From positions 49,704 through 113,703 of IMG/VR virus record IMGVR_UViG_3300044730_000313: a DNA stretch of 64,000 nucleotides; one strand, 5' to 3'. Source of the DNA: a virus. Both the position numbers and the translations under genes were made by a program. The notes beneath the pieces were generated by a model. It did no database searches, was not told where the DNA came from, and worked only from the letters and a program-made list of their open reading frames with translations. Below are positions 17,112 to 24,700 of this stretch, piece by piece (position 1 is the first letter of the stretch; every line of letters starts with the position of its first letter).

Positions 17112-17378
17112 TTATTTAGATTTTAGAATTTTAACTCTGCTTGCAATCATGTTTACAGTGAATGCAGCGGCATAATTTGGATTACAAAGTTTGTAAACAA
17201 GTATTCTCCTGTAGTTGAGCAAGTCTAACATTGCTCCTCCAGGTATAGGTTGGTTCAGAATGTAAACAATATTGTTGTATAGATTACCTGCTAGATTGGC
17301 TAGCTTACAATCTATTTCAGCAATAAGTGCTGGAATACTAGCACATTCTGGACAATGCGTAAGCCTTGGTGATAACAT
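17112..17378 (-). CDS. Small structural-cluster protein
   Basis: An 88-residue protein starting MLSPRLTHCPECASIPALIAEIDCKLANLA, with a CPEC pair and amphipathic helices. I recognise the pattern (CPxC-x-xIPxLIAEIDCKLA) as recurrent in fibre clusters of uncultured Bacteroidota phages but know no function for it. Its stop directly precedes the collar fibre gene. The start overlaps the 50-residue Cys-rich gene by 41 bases in another frame. Confidence 0.65.
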   Translation of the reverse strand: MLSPRLTHCPECASIPALIAEIDCKLANLAGNLYNNIVYILNQPIPGGAMLDLLNYRRILVYKLCNPNYAAAFTVNMIASRVKILKSK

Positions 17379-17490
17379 TTGTTATAATTTTTCGTCCTTG
17401 TTTAGTAGCTGCATTACACAGTCCACAAAGACCGTTTATCAATTGACACCCACATCCAACGTTAGCTCCGCAGTTTCTGCACTTAGCCAT
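17338..17490 (-). CDS. 50-residue Cys-rich small protein
   Basis: An ATG at 17488-17490 opens a 50-codon frame beginning MAKCRNCGANVGCGCQLING and ending SRMC. Nine Cys residues include CxxC, CxC and CxxC spacings, as in a zinc-binding knuckle. It lies between the 187-residue gene (two bases upstream of its start) and the 88-residue gene, and its 3' end overlaps the latter. Conserved spacing and codon-like composition support a real gene. The function is unknown. Confidence 0.6.
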   Translation of the reverse strand: MAKCRNCGANVGCGCQLINGLCGLCNAATKQGRKIITNVITKAYALSRMC

Positions 17491-17491
17491 A

Positions 17492-18055
17492 TTAGTAGAA
17501 GTTTATTACGTAGTTATTTCCAGAACATCCACAATTGTTTTTGAGGAAGTTATTAAGCATCATGTCAGCTTGATTGTACAACTTCATAGCTTCATCTACA
17601 GCACAGTTGTTAGCAGCAGCTATAGAACCCTGTATAAAGAAATAGATGGTAGTGAGATCCACCTTTGCTTGTGTTTTGATTGCTCTATCACATTCCATCA
17701 TATCAAGCTTCATGAACGCATTGTCAAACTTCTCCTGTAGCTTTTCCACACGCATAATAGACTTCTCTACAAAGTTGATGTATGCAGGGGCTACAGAATA
17801 CCTCAAACGATAAACCCCGTCAGGTAGTGGTTGGTCCACTCCTACAGGGCTCAGTCCTAGGTTTGATGTTGTGAATACATTAAAGTCGTTAACACTGAAC
17901 GGTTTAACTACCACTCCAAAACCAGGAACATTAATCTCAATCGTTGCTCCAGAAACAACAGGTGGGTCCGTGGGATATACAGACGCATCAGCAACTCCTA
18001 GTGTTTGTACATTGTATGTAGGAATCACCAATATGTCTAGTTTCAAGTCTGCCAT
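17492..18055 (-). CDS. Conserved structural-type protein with immunoglobulin-like N-terminus
   Basis: A 187-residue protein. Residues 1-85 look like a beta domain (IEINVPGFGVVVKPFSVNDFNVF, then PLPDGVYRLRYSV). Residues 90-175 are helical (VEKSIMRVEKLQEKFDNAFMKLDMMECDRAI), followed by a Cys/Asn-rich tail. The PGF-x-PLPDGVYxxxYS pattern recurs in gut and aquatic Bacteroidota phages near fibre genes. It may be an adaptor that attaches appendages. It begins just after a terminator stem, so its promoter is unclear. Confidence 0.6.
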   Translation of the reverse strand: MADLKLDILVIPTYNVQTLGVADASVYPTDPPVVSGATIEINVPGFGVVVKPFSVNDFNVFTTSNLGLSPVGVDQPLPDGVYRLRYSVAPAYINFVEKSIMRVEKLQEKFDNAFMKLDMMECDRAIKTQAKVDLTTIYFFIQGSIAAANNCAVDEAMKLYNQADMMLNNFLKNNCGCSGNNYVINFY

Positions 18056-18071
18056 GTTGTTTTAAATAAAT

Positions 18072-18112
18072 AAGCCAGAGGATCTGAGTTTTAATCCTCT
18101 CACCTCTGGCTT
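18072..18112 (-). terminator. Intrinsic terminator after the 396-residue virion protein
   Basis: On the minus strand AAGCCAGAGG (18103-18112 complement) pairs with CCTCTGGCTT (18072-18081 complement) in a perfect ten-base stem, followed by a U-rich tract (TTATTTATTT). It closes the highly expressed capsid-side operon. Confidence 0.8.
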
Positions 18113-18147
18113 AGGTTAATATAAATGTTTATATCTCTACCCTACTA

Positions 18148-19338
18148 TTATGGGATTCTGGTTGTCGTACTAGTAGTAGTGGTAGTTGGGGTGGCAGTGG
18201 TAGTAGATGTAGTGGTGATACAAGAGTTATCAGCAGTTACAGTACCAAGACCAGCCTCAAGAACATCCTCAATCAATCCACCAATAGGGTTAGCAGAACC
18301 ATTAGTTTGAGTTTGAGGAGTAGCAATGATTACAGTGCTATCTTCCATGATGTAGTCACCCCACTGGTAAGCAGACTTGTTATACTCGTTGAACTTGATG
18401 TAATAAGTATCGTAGGTAGTACCATCAGATACCCAGCTCTCGAAGTTCTCGTTATAACCATTCATTCTGTAGAGGTGCTTCAAATATCCAGCTTGATAGC
18501 TGTAGAAGTTCTTCTCCAGTTGAGCAATCTCAGCAGAAGTACCAACAGCGTAAGAAGAACGCTGAATGATTACAGGAACTGCTGAAATGTTACAAGCATC
18601 AGCTACGATGAAGTCAGCTGTGGTTGCAGGTCCATTGATAATGAACGTACGGAACCACATGCGGTCATACTCGAAAGGAAATGCTGCCACATCACAAGGC
18701 TGGCCATATTTGGTAAGAGGCTTACCAGTGATACGGAGAACAGCGTTTTGGTTGTTACCAATTCTCTGGAACTCATAGAAGTCAGAGAATGTGATGTTGT
18801 CAGGATTGTTTCCAGGAGCTTGCAACAAGAAATGATAGATGATGTCATCAATCAAAGCAGGTACATCAACAATATCACAAGGATCACCACCACACTCGCA
18901 ACAAGGAGCTTGTACGGTTACTGAACGAGTGAAACCATTGAAATACAGGGTATCCAGGTAGCTAGAGTGAGCACGCAGAGTTACGGTGATAACATCACCA
19001 CACTGTACGTTCCACTGTCCAACTTCTGTAATTTGAGTTACAGGTGTAGGACATCCAACCACTTTGTACCACTCAGTTACGTTGCTGTTGCAACCAGATC
19101 CTGAAGGACAACCTTTAATCTTATCAGAACGCTTAGAGCCTTGCAGATAAGTATTAGTACGGCCCTGCGCAATATAGAAATAGGGAGCAGCGGCAATATT
19201 GCCAACTGTGGCAAGGGTGTAGTCATTTCTGAAGATACCCACTTGACCAGCGCTCAAGTTTTGCGTAGATCCAGAGCTAGGGAGCGCAGTTTGCCCTACT
19301 GGTACTACGAAGAGCGTAGTTAATGAAAAATCAGCCAT
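18148..19338 (-). CDS. Abundant virion protein with Thr-rich C-terminus
   Basis: A 396-residue protein. The N-terminal half is beta-rich with paired Cys (GCPSGSGC, CCECGGDPC). The middle carries helical and beta segments with many Tyr (EKNFYSYQAGYLKHLYRMNGYNENFES). The last ~25 residues are a Thr/Ser linker of the type seen in the appendage genes. It ends at a strong terminator and uses regular codons, which suggests high expression. It could be a capsid-decorating, head-fibre or collar protein. No fold could be assigned with certainty. Confidence 0.65.
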   Translation of the reverse strand: MADFSLTTLFVVPVGQTALPSSGSTQNLSAGQVGIFRNDYTLATVGNIAAAPYFYIAQGRTNTYLQGSKRSDKIKGCPSGSGCNSNVTEWYKVVGCPTPVTQITEVGQWNVQCGDVITVTLRAHSSYLDTLYFNGFTRSVTVQAPCCECGGDPCDIVDVPALIDDIIYHFLLQAPGNNPDNITFSDFYEFQRIGNNQNAVLRITGKPLTKYGQPCDVAAFPFEYDRMWFRTFIINGPATTADFIVADACNISAVPVIIQRSSYAVGTSAEIAQLEKNFYSYQAGYLKHLYRMNGYNENFESWVSDGTTYDTYYIKFNEYNKSAYQWGDYIMEDSTVIIATPQTQTNGSANPIGGLIEDVLEAGLGTVTADNSCITTTSTTTATPTTTTTSTTTRIP

Positions 19339-19366
19339 TTTGTTTTATTTTAGGTGATTAAAAAAT

Positions 19367-20098
19367 CTATTCGTTTGTTTGAATTCTGTATATCGAGTTT
19401 TGTACAGCAGATTGATTCTCAGTGTACATTGCAAGGTTTTGTACTGTTAAGTCTAACAGTTCATCCTCCAGATATAGTTCAAGTTCGCAGTCTTGATCAA
19501 ATGATGGTTGGCCATCTAGCATTACATATCCTGTCTTATTAATATATACAGGGTAACGCATATAGGACATATATATCTTACTTGGAGTGAAGGTACCATC
19601 TGTGAAGATGGATATTTCATCTGTCGAAAGGAAGTTGAAAGTCTCTTGATATTCAAAAGAAGGCTTGTAGTGAGTGTTATTCAGGATGAACTGAAGGTCA
19701 CCGTGTTTAGCCAAGTCTCTGTTAATCCAGATTTTTCTGTCCTTACACACCCCTTTGTCAGCCAGTACATATGCATCAATATAGAACATATACTTTGGAA
19801 CAAGGAGATGTATATTAGCAAACCATTGATTTAGTTCAGCGTTCTTAAGAGTGAGATCAAGAGGTTGGTGGTTATAAGTGACCACTAAGCTTTGGAGGTC
19901 CTCGTAACGCTTCTTAAAAGCGTCAAGTCCCATCCCACTCACTACACTAAAACCATCAACCTTTTGTTTTATCAGCTTAATCTGGGCCTCATTGAGAGCC
20001 AGAATTTTATCTTCTAAGTTTATCTGCTGGTGTATGTTGGTCGATAGTTTATTTAGTTTTTGGTCAATCTTGTATAATAAACTATCTACTGGTATCAT
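19367..20098 (-). CDS. Connector/neck-type structural protein
   Basis: A 243-residue protein. The N-terminus MIPVDSLLYKIDQKLNKLST...EDKILALNEAQIKLIK is helical and coiled-coil-prone. The rest is mixed and Tyr-rich (YMSYMRYPVYINKTGYVMLDG), ending with the acidic segment LELYLEDELLDLTVQNLAMYTEN. The N-terminal pattern recurs in Bacteroidota phage virion cassettes. Its ATG overlaps the upstream 322-residue gene by four bases (ATGA type), so the two are co-translated. A head-tail connector or ring role is inferred from position. Confidence 0.6.
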   Translation of the reverse strand: MIPVDSLLYKIDQKLNKLSTNIHQQINLEDKILALNEAQIKLIKQKVDGFSVVSGMGLDAFKKRYEDLQSLVVTYNHQPLDLTLKNAELNQWFANIHLLVPKYMFYIDAYVLADKGVCKDRKIWINRDLAKHGDLQFILNNTHYKPSFEYQETFNFLSTDEISIFTDGTFTPSKIYMSYMRYPVYINKTGYVMLDGQPSFDQDCELELYLEDELLDLTVQNLAMYTENQSAVQNSIYRIQTNE

Positions 20099-21063
20099 AC
20101 TGCAGCTAATTTCTTAGATTTCAGCTTACCTTCGAGAGTGAGGAGCAAGTCCTGATTATCATCGTCAGCAAGCAATTTAATTAAATCATCTTCGTCCTTA
20201 GCTACTTCAAACTCACCCTCATAAATTTTACCATTTGGTCTTGCCCTATAGATTGAATGTGTGAGAGCTTGTTTCACTAAGTCTTTGATATGGAGTAAGT
20301 TATCCTTCATATCTGCGAAGCGTGTGAACACTTCGACAGGATTTAACCCTTGATACTTACCGTTCTTAAACTCGGTTTGTTTGAGGACATTGTCTACAAG
20401 GTTGTAAACAGCTTCCTCCTTAGTATCATCAGTTACAGGTAATCCCAACAAGCGTGCCACTTTTCTTTTTCTCTCAGGAGTCATAGTGTCAAATTTGACA
20501 ATAGCCTTGTTGATAAGTTGCTTCTTCTTGAACATCACTGCGTTTTCAATATCCTCATCAGCCACATAAAACTGTGTATCTGCAGGATATTCACCACGCT
20601 CCCAAGCTTGATAAGAGCTTGCAATTGTGGGGTGAACACGCAACCAAGAGAAGGCTATTTCCTGAAGAGGAATAGAAAGATCAAAGAAGTTGTCTCCATC
20701 AAGCAGCTTTACAGGCTGAACGTGCAAAGTGTCATTTGTAGATGTGGACATTCCATAGTTCCAGAAACTAGAACGAGGACCTAGATCAACATCACCAAGA
20801 GCAGCTTGTAGCTTGTCTCTAAGTGCTGTTACACGCTCAGTCTCCATTTCTCTCTCTAGAGGATCAGAGATTCTGCGTATGTAAGCAGCATCAGGATCAA
20901 TACCTGTGCGATACTTACCATCAAGTTCTTTGTAAGGATACTTAAACACCCCTGTTCCAGGGATGCGTGTAAGTCCTCTTAAAGAAAGGCCACCTTGCAT
21001 TGTTTGAAGTTGAGAGTTGTTATACTCCTTCTTAAGTGTTGAGATTTTACCTAACTTACCCAT
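20095..21063 (-). CDS. Capsid-proximal structural protein
   Basis: A 322-residue protein immediately downstream of the major capsid gene. It contains an early DPDAAYIRRISDPLEREMETERVTALRDKLQ helix and a GPRSSFWNYG segment. The C-terminal half is helical and charged, with a final acidic patch and a basic tail. No enzymatic motif was found. The position after the capsid gene and a structured RNA spacer suggests a minor capsid or vertex protein made at a different level from the capsid protein. Confidence 0.6.
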   Translation of the reverse strand: MGKLGKISTLKKEYNNSQLQTMQGGLSLRGLTRIPGTGVFKYPYKELDGKYRTGIDPDAAYIRRISDPLEREMETERVTALRDKLQAALGDVDLGPRSSFWNYGMSTSTNDTLHVQPVKLLDGDNFFDLSIPLQEIAFSWLRVHPTIASSYQAWERGEYPADTQFYVADEDIENAVMFKKKQLINKAIVKFDTMTPERKRKVARLLGLPVTDDTKEEAVYNLVDNVLKQTEFKNGKYQGLNPVEVFTRFADMKDNLLHIKDLVKQALTHSIYRARPNGKIYEGEFEVAKDEDDLIKLLADDDNQDLLLTLEGKLKSKKLAAV

Positions 21064-21090
21064 ATGTAGTTTATTTATTTGGTTTATTTG

Positions 21091-21147
21091 CAGAGATGTG
21101 AGGTATGAACCTCATGGCAATTGGGAATTTCCCAATCCCCATCTCTG
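21091..21147 (-). ncRNA. Cloverleaf-like RNA element after the capsid gene
   Basis: CAGAGATG (21091-21098) pairs with CATCTCTG (21140-21147). Inside it sit two perfect six-base hairpins, TGAGGT/ACCTCA (21099-21114) and TTGGGA/TCCCAA (21121-21135). There is no linker on one side and four to six bases on the others. The three-way junction forms from either strand. On the minus strand it lies in the transcript between the major capsid gene and the next gene, and has no U-run, so it is more likely an mRNA stability or processing element than a terminator. Confidence 0.55.
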
Positions 21148-21153
21148 TAGTTT

Positions 21154-21195
21154 GAGAAGGCTCCCCCACCCTGAAAGTGGGGGGCATTCCTTCTC
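21154..21195 (-). terminator. Long GC-rich hairpin just after the capsid stop
   Basis: GAGAAGG (21154-21160) pairs with CCTTCTC (21189-21195), and inside it CCCCCAC (21163-21169) pairs with GTGGGGG (21177-21183). It lies 36 bases after the capsid stop codon on the minus strand. No U-run follows, so it may attenuate or protect the capsid mRNA 3' end rather than fully terminate. Confidence 0.5.
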
Positions 21196-21230
21196 GGTAG
21201 GTTATAAGAACAGCCTAAGCTGTAGTCTTA

Positions 21231-22784
21231 TTAGAATTGTGGGATTTCTTCAATCAACACTGTACGAGACAGGTCTTCAATGAATACATCACAACGATCC
21301 TTCATCCAGATTTCGTATCCTGGGAATTTGTTCGCAGAGCTCATACCCTGAGACTTAGCAAAGCCTAAGTGGTGGCGAGTTCCATCGATATATCCCCAAG
21401 TCATAGAAGGAGCACCCTTCATACGCACCTCACGGATGTTATTAACCATAGAGCCATCAGACATAGGACTTACGTCAAACACCATGAATACAGGGGTTGA
21501 CTTCTTGTTCTGTCCAAACTCCAGGTTAGTTTGAGGAAGGTCAAGTTCTTTCAGGTGAATCAGTTCAACACGACCAGTCTCACGAGTTACCATTGCATCG
21601 AATGCAAAGTTGTAAGTGATGTGTTGTCCTTCTCCTTGCATGTAACGGTTTCCGCTATCAGCCATGAAGGTAAGACCGCTGTTCAAAGCGTCTGTCTTCA
21701 AAGCTTGCTGGAACACGTCAAAACCTGCTTCGTTAGTGTACATTTTAACACGACGGTCTTTAACATCCACACGACGATAGAACAGGTCACCAAACACAGA
21801 ACGAATCAGGTTGGCAGTAAATTCACCACGGTTGTATTGAACCAGGTTACCGTTGTTACGCATGCGGTGGTAAACACCAGCAGAAGTACGCTTAAGTTCT
21901 TGCTTAGATCCGTTGGTCTTTACAGTACCAGGACGAGACCAAATCATACGCTTAACTTTCAACTCAAGCATAGACTTACGCATCCAGAACTCAATAAATG
22001 GCTCCCACTTAACATCGTTACGAGTTAAGGGAAGTTGGTTACGACGCTGAGGTGCATATACAAGGATATCCAAAGGACGTCCTGCAGAGTCACGCATCAT
22101 TTTGTCATCAGCCCACTCAGTGATTTTGTGCTCGAAACCATATGCAGAACCCAAAGATTCAAACATAGTGATTTGCTCACCCAAACGAGGAAGACCTAAC
22201 AAATCTTGATCGAACTCACCAATTGCAGCATCAACCAACTCAAGCTCGATACCTACCTGCAAAAAGGTGGGGCTTACGAAATCTACAGTTGGGTTGTCTG
22301 TAACCAAAGTGAAGGTGTACAAGAATCCCATGTTCCAAGGAACGGGGTCCTTGATAACATAGAAACGAGGACCATACTGACGTGTACCAACAGAAATGAT
22401 AGCGTTCTTAGAGAACTCATTTGTGTCAATTACGAGTTGGAACTCTTGACCATCGATACCAGGCTTGCTCAACTCAAGAGTTGAGTTAGGTACATCGATG
22501 ATTTTGGGGAATTTGTAGGGAACAGCTACTTGCCATTTCCAAGCATCGCTATTATTATCAATGTAATAAGGCGTGCTTTTGTTGATCATGTCAAGAAAGT
22601 CATTGCTGTACAGAGAGCTCTGTGTATAGAGGCTGATGATCTTCTTGTCGTAATCAGCAGGCTCAGTTGAGTGAAAGCTCTCCAGGTGGTTAGCGTCAGT
22701 TAGCTTACCTACAGCACGCTTGTCCATAGAAGCGACACGAGCATACGTGAAGCCAGTTAGACCTGGGATTGTTTGAATTGCCAT
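21231..22784 (-). CDS. Major capsid protein (HK97-like, probable)
   Basis: A 517-residue protein in the position and size range of crAss-like and large HK97-fold capsid proteins. It begins MAIQTIPGLTGFTYARVASMDKRAVGKLTDANHLE. The middle is rich in Arg/Met with long helical stretches (VKWEPFIEFWMRKSMLELKVKRMIW), and the C-terminus is beta-rich. It follows the scaffold-like gene and precedes a strongly folded 3' spacer, as expected for the most abundant late transcript. Regular codon usage (GGT, CGT, AAC) also points to high expression. The fold is inferred from context and length, not from an alignment. Confidence 0.75.
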   Translation of the reverse strand: MAIQTIPGLTGFTYARVASMDKRAVGKLTDANHLESFHSTEPADYDKKIISLYTQSSLYSNDFLDMINKSTPYYIDNNSDAWKWQVAVPYKFPKIIDVPNSTLELSKPGIDGQEFQLVIDTNEFSKNAIISVGTRQYGPRFYVIKDPVPWNMGFLYTFTLVTDNPTVDFVSPTFLQVGIELELVDAAIGEFDQDLLGLPRLGEQITMFESLGSAYGFEHKITEWADDKMMRDSAGRPLDILVYAPQRRNQLPLTRNDVKWEPFIEFWMRKSMLELKVKRMIWSRPGTVKTNGSKQELKRTSAGVYHRMRNNGNLVQYNRGEFTANLIRSVFGDLFYRRVDVKDRRVKMYTNEAGFDVFQQALKTDALNSGLTFMADSGNRYMQGEGQHITYNFAFDAMVTRETGRVELIHLKELDLPQTNLEFGQNKKSTPVFMVFDVSPMSDGSMVNNIREVRMKGAPSMTWGYIDGTRHHLGFAKSQGMSSANKFPGYEIWMKDRCDVFIEDLSRTVLIEEIPQF

Positions 22785-22812
22785 TTTTTATCCTTTTGTG
22801 TTTATGAAAAAA

Positions 22813-24105
22813 TTATAAAAACCATGAATTTTGTTTAGAAGGCTGAGAGCTACTGCCAGTTCCTGACTTAACTTTAGTCACTTGTCTAGCTACTTCCCCA
22901 AACAGTTCGTTTGATTTCTTAGAAACGCCTGTTCTTTGGATGGTAGATAGTGTAGGATCTTTTTCTAAGATCTTCAGTAGCAGTGCAACCTTCACTTTAG
23001 TTGCATGGTTTTCAGGTCTTTTCAACTCTAAGATGGTACGATCAAAATCTGTGAGAGTTTCTCCTGATGCTGTTTTATACTTATCTACCAGCAGGAAGTC
23101 TTGTAGTTCGTTTGCCAACTTAGGGTTGATGGGTATCCCGTCAAACTCCTTGGATTTCAGCTTATCCTGAAGGACTTGCTGAACGTTATTAATATACTGA
23201 TTCTTGACAGCTTGTTTCTGTTGTAGCTCTTGCTCAGCCTTTTGCTCCATTTGGGCAAGTTTCTGGGCTTCCTTCTTAACAAGCACTTTGTGGTGCTTTG
23301 TTGCTACGCTTTCCAGATCGCCATAGTTTTTAAGCCTTTCCACCTCTGTATTGATGTCATCAGGCTCAAACCCTTGATCAGATAGAGCTTGCTTAATTAC
23401 TGTCACTTGATTATTCTCCTGTGACAAGTCCATATCAGCGAAGCTCACAACATTGTTATATGCACCAAAGTATTCCTTTGGATTAACACCTTTTACGAAT
23501 ATAGCATCGAACGCTTGTTGATAGTCTTCACCAAATTGACCAATGAAGTTCTGTACCATTTCAACAGCCCCTTTCTTCTTCTCATTCTGGAATCTTTCCA
23601 GAAACTCTTCAGGAGTAGAGATGTTCACTTCTTCTTCATCTTCATCCTGTGAGAAAACACCTAGTTTGAAAAGGTCGCGAGACAGAGCTGTGAATTGACT
23701 CACTTGCTCATCCACTTCTGTATTTTCATCAGAGTTAGCTTCTTCTGTTGCAGCAGGTTTAGCTTCTGCAGCAGGAGCTTTCTTTTTAACTGGTTGAGGA
23801 TCAGCTTCTTGTGCTTCTTCCTCATCCCCAGCGTTGTCTCCCAGGAAGCTAGAAATCAGGTCTTGACCTGAAAGTTCTTTACCATCTTCTTTGGGAACAA
23901 CCTCTTTACCTTTTGGAACATCAGGTTTTGTATCTGGTGTAGGGGGTGTAGCCTCTTTTACAATCTCCTGAAGTTGATCAGGACTGCTTGTAGAGGTTTC
24001 AGGAGACAGAAGATCATTCAAAAGTTCTGCTCCACCAGGTCCCATCTCCATAGTGTTCTCAATACTAAAGTTGCCAAATGATGGCGTCTCAAGGTTCTCA
24101 GCCAT
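22813..24105 (-). CDS. Acidic scaffold-like capsid assembly protein
   Basis: A 430-residue protein. Residues 1-150 are acidic and disordered (Glu/Asp/Pro/Ala-rich). Residues 270-310 form a Gln/Glu/Lys coiled coil (KKEAQKLAQMEQKAEQELQQKQ), and the C-terminus is basic. The composition and the position directly upstream of the capsid gene are typical of phage scaffolding proteins, which direct capsid assembly and leave before DNA packaging. A Bacteroidetes-type promoter precedes it at 24137-24167, so scaffold and capsid can be transcribed apart from the packaging genes. Confidence 0.7.
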   Translation of the reverse strand: MAENLETPSFGNFSIENTMEMGPGGAELLNDLLSPETSTSSPDQLQEIVKEATPPTPDTKPDVPKGKEVVPKEDGKELSGQDLISSFLGDNAGDEEEAQEADPQPVKKKAPAAEAKPAATEEANSDENTEVDEQVSQFTALSRDLFKLGVFSQDEDEEEVNISTPEEFLERFQNEKKKGAVEMVQNFIGQFGEDYQQAFDAIFVKGVNPKEYFGAYNNVVSFADMDLSQENNQVTVIKQALSDQGFEPDDINTEVERLKNYGDLESVATKHHKVLVKKEAQKLAQMEQKAEQELQQKQAVKNQYINNVQQVLQDKLKSKEFDGIPINPKLANELQDFLLVDKYKTASGETLTDFDRTILELKRPENHATKVKVALLLKILEKDPTLSTIQRTGVSKKSNELFGEVARQVTKVKSGTGSSSQPSKQNSWFL

Positions 24106-24136
24106 ATGTAGTTGTTTTTGATTGGTTTATGAAAAG

Positions 24137-24167
24137 TAAAAGTATATAATACCTATTGAATAACAAA
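24137..24167 (-). promoter_or_regulatory. Bacteroidetes-type promoter for the scaffold-capsid operon
   Basis: Minus strand: TTTG (24164-24167), 19 bases, TACTTTTA (24137-24144), about 31 bases before the scaffold ATG. The spacer is one base shorter than the 20 of the other five sites. Confidence 0.6.
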
Positions 24168-24234
24168 GAGTTAGATGGCTATATAGGCTGTTTTCGTAGA
24201 TAATATAGCATTAATGTAATTCACTCTAACCAAA

Positions 24235-24489
24235 TTACTTTAACTCCACCCATCTGAAACCCAGTTTCCATAGGAATCTGGCTGTCTTGGAGGACTCTTT
24301 ACTCACCTTTGTCTCGCTCCAATCAGGGTGTTTTAGGTGGAAATGCTCATGCAAGGCGGTGAGTAAATACCTATACCCACTCAATCTTACGTCTAATTCT
24401 ATCTTATTCTTATCATCCCAAGCCAATCCATGAGCCTTTTCTCTACCTAATTTACGGTGTTCAACTTTGTGTGGGTTTGTTATTTCCAT
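24235..24489 (-). CDS. Small HExxH metallopeptidase-like protein
   Basis: An 84-residue protein from the ATG at 24489; an upstream TTG would add five residues. LLTALHEHFHLKHPDWSE at residues 42-59 contains HEHFH, the HExxH zinc-binding signature of metallopeptidases, with a third His (H54) six bases of protein sequence downstream, as in SprT/WLM-type minimal domains. Such short HExxH proteins are frequent in phages and mostly uncharacterised. Lying between portal and scaffold genes, it could act on head proteins. A structural zinc role is equally possible. Confidence 0.6.
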   Translation of the reverse strand: MEITNPHKVEHRKLGREKAHGLAWDDKNKIELDVRLSGYRYLLTALHEHFHLKHPDWSETKVSKESSKTARFLWKLGFRWVELK

Positions 24490-24700
24490 ATTGACTTGCC
24501 TCAAATATCTCTTTAAGAGCTTGATAAGTAATGAGTAATGACATCCTCTTTATCTTTTCCACCATCTCAGCTTCATCCTCAGACAGCAAAACAGTGTCCA
24601 TATCCTCAACAACACCCATTGCCTGTATGCAGGCTGTGATGTCTTCATGAGGGGTGGGGTCAAATTCTAGAGTGTCATCTAATATCTCGTTGATATCCAT
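24461..24700 (-). CDS. Small acidic protein in the packaging operon
   Basis: A 79-residue, strongly acidic protein (MDINEILDDTLEFDPTPHEDITACIQAMGVVEDMDTVLLSEDEAEMVEK). It starts at the portal stop codon (one-base overlap) and its end overlaps the HExxH gene by 29 bases. No domain was recognised. Tight coupling to the portal gene suggests a packaging or head-assembly role. Confidence 0.6.
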   Translation of the reverse strand: MDINEILDDTLEFDPTPHEDITACIQAMGVVEDMDTVLLSEDEAEMVEKIKRMSLLITYQALKEIFEASQYGNNKPTQS

